Shown: in pieces, positions 1-5,407 of the stretch
Position numbering within the stretch: position 1 is the first letter of the stretch
Layout of the letters: each line of letters begins with the position of its first letter
Source: an uncultured Methanomassiliicoccales archaeon
GTDB lineage: Archaea; Thermoplasmatota; Thermoplasmata; Methanomassiliicoccales; Methanomethylophilaceae
Length of the DNA: 9,653 nt
Reading direction: 5' to 3'
Assembly (NCBI GenBank): GCA_934234005.1
Contig: CAKQHC010000060.1
Span: 1-9,653, forward strand
Notes under the pieces: generated by a model
Databases searched by the model: none
What the model was told of the DNA's origin: nothing
What the model saw: the letters and a program-made list of their open reading frames with translations, nothing else
Made by a program: the position numbers and the translations under genes

Positions 1-837
1 AGGCCACACCATGGACGAAATAAAGTATGTTATGGTTGTAATTCCGCCTGTGATATAGATTTTATTGACTTCAATAACGGAATAGATTGCACCGATTATT
101 ACAACTGCCAAAGACAAACATAGGAATATGAAATTCGTACTGTTTCTCATAATGCTGTTGGCAACATACTCTTTGAACTGATCTAATTTGTCACCGACGT
201 TAAATCCGTATATCAGGATTACAAAACCGATGCAGAAAACAGCAAGACTGCCGGACATTGCGGCGATGGTATCAATATTTGGGTCGTCCAGATACATGAA
301 CAACCTTGGCAATATGAAGAATAACGACAGGATCATCATCATGATTCCGATCGGCGCAAGGAATCTTCTCCTCTTGCCAGGATCAGACAGCATTCTGGTT
401 ACGATATAAAGGGATCCTTCCAATCCCGGAGCCTGCTTCACAAATACCTTACGTACCGAATCCACATGTGCACGAGACGATATTATCGGATAGATGTATT
501 CGTCTTCCGCACCGTCCCCGACAAGAACGACACTGTCGGGCATGATGTCGTCCAGCACTTCTTCCAATTGGGTCACAAGTGCCAAATCCGAACGGTGTCC
601 TACATGTTCGTCACCGCAGATTAAAGCAACTTCGGCATCCTTGCCATCATCCTGCAATTCCAAACAGACACTCACTGCACAATACAATGCGTTGAGATCC
701 GAATCTTCCGAATCTGCTATACCGAATTGCGTCGCGGCCTCCAAACAATTGTTGACACCGATTACAGGTGTGTGCACATGGGCCTTCACCCCGAAATCAT
801 CATCCCTGTCGACAACAAGGACTAGTGTCTTCTTCAT
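1..837 (-). CDS. DUF373 family membrane protein, C-terminus cut by window edge
   Basis: The reading frame is open from an ATG at 837 to the window edge, giving 279 residues with no stop. The N-terminal part (about residues 4-150) is soluble and matches the DUF373 pattern: LVLVVDRDDD at 5-14, a conserved ADSEDSDLNA at 41-50, GDGAEDEYIYPII at 107-119, and SVRKVFVKQ at 127-135. A basic stretch (KRRRF, 155-159) is followed by hydrophobic segments at about 160-183, 190-211, 235-254 and one beginning near 262. The layout is therefore a cytosolic domain plus a multi-pass membrane domain. DUF373 is widespread in euryarchaea and its function is unknown. The acidic, aspartate-rich N-terminal motifs could bind a metal or nucleotide, but that is inference. 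There is no SD before the ATG, and a TATA-like box sits 25 bases upstream, so translation is probably leaderless. Family identity is fairly sure; role is unassigned. Confidence 0.85.
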   Translation of the reverse strand, partial: MKKTLVLVVDRDDDFGVKAHVHTPVIGVNNCLEAATQFGIADSEDSDLNALYCAVSVCLELQDDGKDAEVALICGDEHVGHRSDLALVTQLEEVLDDIMPDSVVLVGDGAEDEYIYPIISSRAHVDSVRKVFVKQAPGLEGSLYIVTRMLSDPGKRRRFLAPIGIMMMILSLFFILPRLFMYLDDPNIDTIAAMSGSLAVFCIGFVILIYGFNVGDKLDQFKEYVANSIMRNSTNFIFLCLSLAVVIIGAIYSVIEVNKIYITGGITTITYFISSMVWP

Positions 838-856
838 AACAGAACGTATATTTTTG

Positions 857-868
857 TATTTTTTAAAA
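857..868 (-). promoter_or_regulatory. TATA-like box for the DUF373 gene
   Basis: On the minus strand the segment reads TTTTAAAAAATA, centred about 25 bases before the ATG at 837. That is the usual archaeal TATA-to-start distance, so transcription would begin at or very near the ATG. The absence of an SD fits a leaderless transcript. The assignment is from position and composition only. Confidence 0.5.
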
Positions 869-918
869 TATCGGTTGGTTTACCCAAACTGCTTCGTAGT
901 AAAACACAGGACACCGTC

Positions 919-928
919 TAAATTATAT
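919..928 (+). promoter_or_regulatory. TATA-like box for the metallo-hydrolase gene
   Basis: TAAATTATAT lies about 29 bases before the ATG at 953, so it predicts a transcript starting within a few bases of that codon. It lies too close to the in-frame ATG at 932 to serve it. This helps decide the gene start. Confidence 0.4.
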
Positions 929-952
929 TCGATGAAATTACATACCCCTGCT

Positions 953-1594
953 ATGCGTCTTAGATGGCAGGGCCACTCATGCTTTGAATTTGATGATGGT
1001 ACCCGTACGGTTGTTATCGATCCTCATGACGGGAAATCAATAGGAATAAAACCGCCGTTTGCGACTGCAAATGTTGTTTTGATGACACACAACCATTATG
1101 ACCATAACGTTGCGCGTATCATCAGAGGTACGCACAAGGATTTTCTTTCGACCGAAGGGTACTTTGATGCCGCCGGCATGGAATTTGAAGGCATTCTTAC
1201 ATGTCATGATGCTGCAGGCGGCGAGGAACGCGGATTCAACACCATGTATCAATTCACAATGGATGGGATGCGTTTCTGTCATTGCGGAGATATAGGAAGC
1301 ATACCGGATATGAACGTTATAGAACGCATAAAAGGATGCGACATGTTATTCATCCCCACAGGAGAAGTCATAACGATGGAAATGGATGACGTGAAACGTT
1401 TCATCGAATTGGTAAATCCGAACATTATCGTCCCGATGCATTACAGGGTCGGAGGATTAACTTTGCCCATACACACCATAGATGCATTCCTTGACATAAT
1501 CCCGGAAGATGCCGTAGATTATGTCGGAAATGAAATAGAATTTACACGTGATGATATCACAGATTTGAAAGAATGTTGGATTTTTGATCGCTGA
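953..1594 (+). CDS. UlaG-like metallo-beta-lactamase-fold metal-dependent hydrolase
   Basis: This 213-residue protein has the metallo-beta-lactamase fold signature. The metal-binding HxHxDH motif is HNHYDH at residues 46-51. Further likely ligands are H85 (TCHDA), H110/D113 (CHCGDIG) and H163 (PMHYR). The opening MRLRWQGHSCFEF is typical of the UlaG-like branch, which acts on phosphoesters, lactones or similar substrates in the cytosol; the substrate here cannot be told. I chose ATG 953 over the in-frame ATG 932 because the family normally begins at this point, neither start has an SD, and a TATA-like box is correctly placed for leaderless initiation near 953. The stop is eight bases from the aIF6 stop on the other strand, so the two genes converge with almost no space between them. 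The class is secure, the specific activity unknown. Confidence 0.85.
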   Translation: MRLRWQGHSCFEFDDGTRTVVIDPHDGKSIGIKPPFATANVVLMTHNHYDHNVARIIRGTHKDFLSTEGYFDAAGMEFEGILTCHDAAGGEERGFNTMYQFTMDGMRFCHCGDIGSIPDMNVIERIKGCDMLFIPTGEVITMEMDDVKRFIELVNPNIIVPMHYRVGGLTLPIHTIDAFLDIIPEDAVDYVGNEIEFTRDDITDLKECWIFDR

Positions 1595-1602
1595 ACAGCG
1601 TA

Positions 1603-2262
1603 TCAGTAAAGCGCCAAACCTTCCTCAATTCTTCCCATTTCAATCGGCGTGGTCTCATCACCGACGAGCGCCCCCTTGGTATTAGCCAAGATGCCTGCGC
1701 CCACATACCTGATACCGTGGTTTACCGATGTCCTTTGGAACTCGACCTTGAAAAGATCGTTAAGCATCGAAACTTCGTCATCGGAAGCATCCGCATGACA
1801 GACGCCGCCCTTGTTGGTAACAGAGCATACTGTACCTACAGTGTTGCATCCGGCAATACTTCCGCGGACACATTCCACTCCGAGTGCATCCTGAATGAGA
1901 GCTACCTCTGCATCCGTCAAAACTTCACTGACCAATGCTGCATTGTCATTGACAAGAATATTGTTTCCCACTGCACTGTTGGGGCCGTTTAATGCCGTAC
2001 AGGGAATTTTACTGTCGATTGCGGCAATCTCTCCGGGCTCGGAAAGACCGCTTACAACTGCGCCGTTCGAATTCATGGCAAGCAGAGAACCGACGACAAA
2101 CGAACCTGCCACTGTAATGGAAACGGTTTCGACGCCGAGTGCCGATTCCAGAGCCCTTGTGAACTCCGGGTCGGCATCGGCGGCGACGAATGCGAGATTC
2201 TCATTCACACTAGCAAATACACCGATGTTGGCATTTCCGCCGTAACGCGAGAACCTCATCAT
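1603..2262 (-). CDS. eif6: Translation initiation factor aIF6 (ribosome anti-association factor)
   Basis: The 219-residue product is aIF6, which binds the large ribosomal subunit and prevents premature joining of the small subunit. The sequence shows the repeated units of the pentein fold, with recurring patterns such as NANIGVFA near the start, GSLLAMNSNGAVV, GNNILVNDNAALVS, GTVCSVTNKGGVCHADAS and GAGILANTKGALVGDETTPIE. Length matches the family (about 220). The frame stays open up to a GTG at 2277 inside the L31e stop, but I chose ATG 2262 because a GAGGT SD sits eight bases upstream. That SD begins in the L31e stop codon, so translation is probably coupled. It is the last gene of the S19e operon. 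In many archaea ribosomal protein LX/L18a, prefoldin alpha and ftsY follow it; here the operon ends at a convergent gene. Confidence 0.95.
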   Translation of the reverse strand: MMRFSRYGGNANIGVFASVNENLAFVAADADPEFTRALESALGVETVSITVAGSFVVGSLLAMNSNGAVVSGLSEPGEIAAIDSKIPCTALNGPNSAVGNNILVNDNAALVSEVLTDAEVALIQDALGVECVRGSIAGCNTVGTVCSVTNKGGVCHADASDDEVSMLNDLFKVEFQRTSVNHGIRYVGAGILANTKGALVGDETTPIEMGRIEEGLALY

Positions 2263-2273
2263 CCTATCAAACC

Positions 2274-2546
2274 TCACTCGGTTTTGGGTGCAAGAGAGAC
2301 TTCTACAAGACCGTCGTCAAATTTGACGGCTTTGACTGCAATCTTGCTGGGAGGGTTACGGATTCCGTTGGCCCAGAGAGCCTCGTTGACGCTGGCATCA
2401 ATCCATACGTGCTCTTCGTCGGCTTTCATGTGCCTCATGACGTGTTCCCTGACTTCCTTAACTGCGCGGTTTGTCCTCCTGGTACGGGGGGCCTGCTTGG
2501 TCTTCCTCAGGGGGATGATAATGATTCTCTCAATCTCATCTGCCAT
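2274..2546 (-). CDS. rpl31e: Large ribosomal subunit protein L31e
   Basis: The 90-residue product begins MADEIERIIIIPLRK and contains RTNRAVKEVREHVMRHMK and VWIDASVNEALWANGI, the usual archaeal L31e pattern and length. L31e sits near the peptide exit tunnel on the large subunit. An upstream in-frame GTG at 2555 is rejected because it lies inside the SD: GGAGTGA overlaps the L39e stop, with five bases before the ATG at 2546. This makes L31e translationally coupled to L39e. Identification is secure. Confidence 0.95.
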   Translation of the reverse strand: MADEIERIIIIPLRKTKQAPRTRRTNRAVKEVREHVMRHMKADEEHVWIDASVNEALWANGIRNPPSKIAVKAVKFDDGLVEVSLAPKTE

Positions 2547-2551
2547 TCGAA

Positions 2552-2707
2552 TCACTCCTTAAGTTTGCTCATGCGCCATGATCTTCTCTTGGGGTGGCGC
2601 AGGAACTGCCTGTTCGTTCTCATCATAACCCAGGCGGGGACACGGCGGTTCTGTTTAACCTTCTTGTTGAGCCTGGCTTTCATTGCTGGGGGTTTAGTGC
2701 TTGACAT
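2552..2707 (-). CDS. rpl39e: Large ribosomal subunit protein L39e (51 residues)
   Basis: This short, very basic protein starts [19 protein letters not shown], continues with [13 protein letters not shown], and ends with [15 protein letters not shown]. That is the standard L39e layout and length: a small extended protein lining the exit tunnel. The start is ATG 2707, preceded by an SD (GGAGAT) that overlaps the stop of the PDCD5-family gene three bases upstream. Its own stop overlaps the SD of L31e. The gene is easy to miss because of its size. Confidence 0.95.
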   Translation of the reverse strand: MSSTKPPAMKARLNKKVKQNRRVPAWVMMRTNRQFLRHPKRRSWRMSKLKE

Positions 2708-2709
2708 GA

Positions 2710-3039
2710 TTATCTCCTCTCAATGGTGATCTCCCTCTTCTGAGGGGCGATCTGCCCAAGGATGTTCCTCAGCATGGCATCATCGATGACTCCTCTCAAC
2801 CTGCCGCTCTGTGCAAGCTGAACAAGCTGCATCTCAACAGATTCCGCCATCTGAGGATTTGCCAGACGTATATTTGCGAGTCTGTCGCGTGCCTCGGGGG
2901 TGAGGATCTGCCTAAGAACAGATTGCATCTGCATCTCATGCTGTTTTGCCTGCTCCTGCTGAGCGGCCTGCTGCTGAGCCTGCTGCTGAAGCTCGGCCAT
3001 CCTCTTCTGTCTAAGTGCTGCCAATTCCGGATCTTCCAT
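2710..3039 (-). CDS. PDCD5/TFAR19-family DNA-binding protein
   Basis: The 109-residue product has a glutamine- and alanine-rich N-terminal helix (about residues 17-40) likely to be solvent-exposed or disordered. A compact helical core follows, with [35 protein letters not shown] and the family tail ([12 protein letters not shown]). Archaeal members are described as DNA-binding, and the eukaryotic member PDCD5 is linked to apoptosis and chaperone interactions. The precise archaeal role is not settled. Position between S19e and L39e is the usual archaeal one and suggests a link to translation. ATG 3039 is supported by GGAGG seven bases upstream, just after the S19e stop. Confidence 0.92.
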   Translation of the reverse strand: MEDPELAALRQKRMAELQQQAQQQAAQQEQAKQHEMQMQSVLRQILTPEARDRLANIRLANPQMAESVEMQLVQLAQSGRLRGVIDDAMLRNILGQIAPQKREITIERR

Positions 3040-3052
3040 GCTGATTCCTCCT

Positions 3053-3481
3053 TCAGGCCTTCATCTCGTCATAGACCTCTTTTGCGGTGTTGTCCAGAAG
3101 GGACTGTCCCGCAGGGCTGATTGCACGACCCTCCTTGTCTTTGGAGACAAGGTATCCGGCTGCCTCAAGCTGAATGAGACACTTTCTTGCAATGTTGCGG
3201 CTTCCTTTGACTGCTTTGTTGGGCATAGATCCTTTGTCAGCAAATCCACCGTATTCGGCGGCCAGCTTGGAGGATCCCATGGGGCCTTTTACGTACAGTT
3301 TTCTCATAATCGAAGCGGCCCTGTTGTACCACCAGTCATCCTGGGTAGGGGCTCTCTCAGTGTGCCTTCCAGTCTTTGCAAACTCAGCCCACTCGGGGGG
3401 AACGATGTTAGGGTTCTCCTTGAGTTTCTGGGCCGTTTTGAGGATGAGCTGCTCGGCAGGGACATCGTAGACGGTTACCAT
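3053..3481 (-). CDS. rps19e: Small ribosomal subunit protein S19e
   Basis: The 142-residue product begins MVTVYDVPAEQLI and carries the S19e signature DDWWYNRAASIMRKLYVKGPMG, then GSRNIARKCLIQLEAAGYL. Length is typical. S19e belongs to the head of the small subunit. The frame is open to a GTG at 3496, but I chose ATG 3481 because GAGGT lies six bases upstream and the product then starts as the family does. It is the first gene of the five-gene translation operon, with a TATA box at 3537-3544. The next gene starts 13 bases after its stop. Confidence 0.95.
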   Translation of the reverse strand: MVTVYDVPAEQLILKTAQKLKENPNIVPPEWAEFAKTGRHTERAPTQDDWWYNRAASIMRKLYVKGPMGSSKLAAEYGGFADKGSMPNKAVKGSRNIARKCLIQLEAAGYLVSKDKEGRAISPAGQSLLDNTAKEVYDEMKA

Positions 3482-3536
3482 TTTATTACCTCGCACTGTC
3501 CAATGGACAATAACGAAAACCGTTAGTTACACCAGA

Positions 3537-3544
3537 TATATAAA
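3537..3544 (-). promoter_or_regulatory. TATA box of the S19e operon (proximal promoter)
   Basis: On the minus strand this reads TTTATATA, a perfect match to the archaeal box A consensus. It predicts a start near 3514 and a leader of about 30 bases containing the S19e SD. The spacing supports it as the operon's main promoter. Confidence 0.6.
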
Positions 3545-3578
3545 CATTACTATCAAGTAATCTCGTAGAAAACCAATT

Positions 3579-3663
3579 CCGTACGTCCGGCTAACCCCCG
3601 TACGGCCTGAGAGTGAAATACCCTCCACGGCAATGTCGCACAATAACGACACTGATATCCGTG
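3579..3663. other. Two GC-rich hairpins in the intergenic region upstream of S19e
   Basis: The region between S19e and the zinc-ribbon gene (3482-3809) contains no gene I can recognise. Within it, CCGTACG (3579-3585) pairs with CGTACGG (3599-3605). A second two-part stem is formed by CACGG (3626-3630) with CCGTG (3659-3663), plus TGTCG (3634-3638) with CGACA (3647-3651). Both stand out against AT-rich flanks. A TATA-like box at 3684-3692 reads well on the minus strand and would start a transcript near 3662, at the edge of the second hairpin. This could be a small RNA or a long structured leader for the operon. The strand is undecided. Confidence 0.3.
3581..3600 (-). promoter_or_regulatory. 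Shared upstream motif, copy 1 (upstream of the S19e operon)
   Basis: On the minus strand this reads GGGGGTTAG, one base, then CGGACGTAC, located about 37 bases upstream of the S19e TATA box. A near-identical element lies upstream of leuS at 8436-8456 in the same orientation. Seventeen of 18 core positions agree, and only the spacer length differs (1 versus 3 bases). This copy overlaps a hairpin made by CCGTACG/CGTACGG. Its function is unknown; an activator or leader element for translation genes is inference. Confidence 0.4.
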
Positions 3664-3683
3664 AAGACTCCATTCACTTTTCC

Positions 3684-3692
3684 ATATATAAT
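3684..3692 (-). promoter_or_regulatory. TATA-like box, possible distal S19e promoter or small RNA promoter
   Basis: The minus strand reads ATTATATAT. Transcription would start near 3662 and run leftwards through both hairpins into the S19e operon, giving a leader of about 180 bases. The element is nearly symmetrical, so it could also serve the plus strand, but that would leave a leader of about 100 bases before the zinc-ribbon gene. Confidence 0.3.
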
Positions 3693-3774
3693 GATTTTTG
3701 AAAAAAAATTGATTTCGAGCTGTATTTGAAACAACACCGTATTATCTGTTCTAAAAAATTGTTGGGGCTATACA

Positions 3775-3785
3775 ACATATTATAA
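3775..3785 (+). promoter_or_regulatory. TATA-like box for the zinc-ribbon gene
   Basis: An ACATATTATAA stretch lies about 30 bases before ATG 3810. No SD precedes that ATG, so a leaderless or very short-leader transcript is likely. Confidence 0.4.
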
Positions 3786-3809
3786 CCTACCGATAATCTA
3801 TGAAATGAC

Positions 3810-4345
3810 ATGGATGAAGAAAATAAAGCATTCTGCACACAATGCGGAGCAATTCTTCCAGAAGGCGCACAATTCTGCCCCAAATGCAGTGCACCGTGCC
3901 ACCCCGATTCGAACGGATCTTTCCAAAATTCGCAATACAACGCCGATGCCATGCTGGAATCCAAATTAGATTCTACCGCAACATTTACGCTTATTACGGT
4001 GTATTGGCCATTCTAATGGGACTGTCATGCATTGTAAGTTCGGTCAGCATAACCGAAGCGATGTGGAGCGACATAGAACAGACTGTCATCGAAGCGGGAA
4101 CAACAATGCCCTACACACTGGATGAATTCAAGAGTTACGCAATAATGAGCGGAGCTCTTCTCCTGATAAGCGGACTGAGTGCATTTGTCGGATATTACCT
4201 CGCCAAACACCGTATGGAGTTTAACCTTACACTTGTGGCATTCGTCATCGCAACGGGTACCTGTTTCATAGGAATCATCACGTTGCTCATCGGATTATAC
4301 ATGACATACCGTGTCTACAAATGTCAGCCTTGCTTCAAGAGTTAA
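3810..4345 (+). pseudogene. Zinc-ribbon membrane protein, interrupted by an apparent -1 frameshift
   Basis: The first frame begins MDEENKAFCTQCGAILPEGAQ and holds a zinc ribbon, with cysteines at 9, 12, 23 and 26 plus C30. It then reads FTLIT before running into a stop at 4014-4016. The frame one base back takes over at GGT 3998 and reads GVLAILMGLSCIVSSVSI. It continues with two further hydrophobic segments, SYAIMSGALLLISGLSAFVGYYLA and LTLVAFVIATGTCFIGIITLLIGLYM, to the TAA at 4343-4345. Joined, they form a coherent 178-residue protein: cytosolic zinc ribbon plus three membrane segments. One missing base near 3996-3999 explains the break. The bases there (ATTACGGTG) are not a standard slippery heptamer, so mutation or sequencing error is likelier than programmed frameshifting. 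Its function is unknown. Confidence 0.7.
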
Positions 4346-4353
4346 ACGCATTA

Positions 4354-4375
4354 CGACCCTAGGGGTCGGTTTTTT
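4354..4375 (+). terminator. Hairpin plus T-tract terminator after the zinc-ribbon gene
   Basis: CGACCC (4354-4359) pairs with GGGTCG (4363-4368) around a three-base loop. One further G and a run of six T follow. It lies eight bases past the stop at 4345 and looks like a classic intrinsic terminator. The T run is shared with the ubiX promoter region. Confidence 0.65.
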
Positions 4376-4385
4376 CTATAATATT
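4373..4385 (+). promoter_or_regulatory. TATA-like box for ubiX
   Basis: The stretch TTTCTATAATATT precedes ATG 4397/4400 by about 20-25 bases. No SD is present between it and the ATG, so ubiX is probably leaderless. The box overlaps the terminator T run of the gene before it. Confidence 0.35.
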
Positions 4386-4396
4386 GCAATATCCTC

Positions 4397-4942
4397 ATGA
4401 TGAAGACAATTGTCGCTGTAAGCGGAGCATCCGGATCCCAATATGCAGTGCGCCTTATGCAAACACTTGATGCCGAGATCTCCCTTGTGATGTCTGCAAC
4501 TGCAAAAAAGATACTCGAAGCAGAAACAGATACGTCGGTAGACGACCTTTATCAACTTTCGGATTATGTATATGAAGACGATGATTTTTTTGCACCCATC
4601 GCTTCCGGAAGCCATCAGTTTGATTCGATGATTATCGCGCCCTGCAGTGAATCGACAGTTGCCAAAATTGCCAACGGTATTGCAGATACATTAATCACCC
4701 GTGCCGCGTCCGTGTGCATAAAAGAAAAACGCAAACTTGTTCTTCTTGTCAGAGAAACTCCGAAAAGCGCAATAATGCTTGAAAACGAATTAAAACTAGC
4801 ACGTTTGGGAGTTGTGATTATGGATGCAAATCCTGGATTTTATCCTAAACCGCAAACTGTGGACGATATTGTAAATATCGTTGTAGGGCGGTGTCTCGAT
4901 CAGATCGGCGTAGATTCGGGACTGTACAAAAGATGGGATTGA
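4397..4942 (+). CDS. ubiX: UbiX-family flavin prenyltransferase
   Basis: The 181-residue product joins dimethylallyl (mono)phosphate to FMN to make prenylated FMN, the cofactor of UbiD-type decarboxylases. Visible signatures are the flavin-binding SGASGS (9-14), ASGSH (69-73), and IIAPCSESTVAKIANGIADTLI (79-100). Others are LVRETP (117-122), NPGFYPKP with Y149 (145-152), and GRCLDQIG with R165 (164-171). These match the family in order and spacing. In archaea prenyl-FMN also supports the UbiD-like anhydromevalonate phosphate decarboxylase of the modified mevalonate pathway, so a role in isoprenoid lipid synthesis is plausible; no ubiD gene is in this window. ATG 4400 is an equally good start (MKTIVAVSGASG). 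The stop is one base from the convergent nitroreductase stop. Confidence 0.92.
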   Translation: MMKTIVAVSGASGSQYAVRLMQTLDAEISLVMSATAKKILEAETDTSVDDLYQLSDYVYEDDDFFAPIASGSHQFDSMIIAPCSESTVAKIANGIADTLITRAASVCIKEKRKLVLLVRETPKSAIMLENELKLARLGVVIMDANPGFYPKPQTVDDIVNIVVGRCLDQIGVDSGLYKRWD

Positions 4943-4943
4943 A

Positions 4944-5402
4944 TTATTCTTTTATTCCGAAGGCAATTATAGATTCAACGGAAAGATTCTCCGACAAAGA
5001 TATGATGTTGCGAACATACTCTTCCGCGGACGTATCGTCGTTTGTTCTGAGACGTATTTGAATCCAACATGATCCCAGCCCCAAATCTTCGGCTTCCATC
5101 TGCATATACGCCGAAGCTATGGACGCGTCTTCGATCCATACGTCCGAAATCGTTTTATCAGCCGCCACCACGACGGCAAAAACAGCCGAATTAAGAGCCT
5201 TGGCGCTGCCGTTGGAACGGCAGGACGCCAATGCCCTGATAGTTTTAATATCATCGATACGAAACAGTCTTACAGGACGGAGATTTCTTGATGAAGGGGC
5301 GAGGGCGCCTGCCTCAAGAATCAGGTTTTTCTGTTCTTCCGTCAGAACATTTGCCGAATAGCTGCGGCATGAATGTCTTGACCTTACGATATCGATGAAC
5401 AA
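4944..5402 (-). CDS. Small nitroreductase-family FMN oxidoreductase
   Basis: The 152-residue product has the nitroreductase layout. It opens FIDIVRSRHSCRSY (an FMN-phosphate-binding arginine region) and has LILEAGALAPSSRNLRPVR (27-45), SAVFAVVVAADK (72-83), EDASIASAYMQMEAEDLGLGSCWIQ (91-115), and SIIAFGIKE at the end. Members reduce diverse substrates using FMN and NAD(P)H; the substrate is unknown and the protein is at the short end of the family. The frame extends to a GTG at 5411 that overlaps the leuS stop. I prefer TTG 5402 because GGAGTGA lies five bases upstream, exactly the geometry seen for L31e. Either start implies translational coupling to leuS, so the two genes form one operon. 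Confidence 0.82.
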   Translation of the reverse strand: MFIDIVRSRHSCRSYSANVLTEEQKNLILEAGALAPSSRNLRPVRLFRIDDIKTIRALASCRSNGSAKALNSAVFAVVVAADKTISDVWIEDASIASAYMQMEAEDLGLGSCWIQIRLRTNDDTSAEEYVRNIISLSENLSVESIIAFGIKE

Positions 5403-5407
5403 TCCGG

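Noticed and set aside
494..931. Upstream extension of the metallo-hydrolase frame to an ATG at 494.
   Set aside because: It is antisense to the DUF373 gene, has low-complexity serine/threonine composition, and the hydrolase family begins near 953.
1587..1605. Small hairpin CGCTG-AA-CAGCG at the convergent hydrolase/aIF6 stops as a two-way terminator.
   Set aside because: The stem is short, overlaps the hydrolase stop codon, and no T run follows on either strand.
3604..3623. CTGAGAGTGAAATACCC resembles part of the thiamine pyrophosphate riboswitch core.
   Set aside because: The partner GGGGT strand upstream and the conserved second half of the aptamer are absent, and no thiamine gene follows.
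3996..4004. Programmed -1 frameshift in the zinc-ribbon gene.
   Set aside because: No slippery heptamer or clear downstream pseudoknot is visible; a lost base is the simpler explanation.
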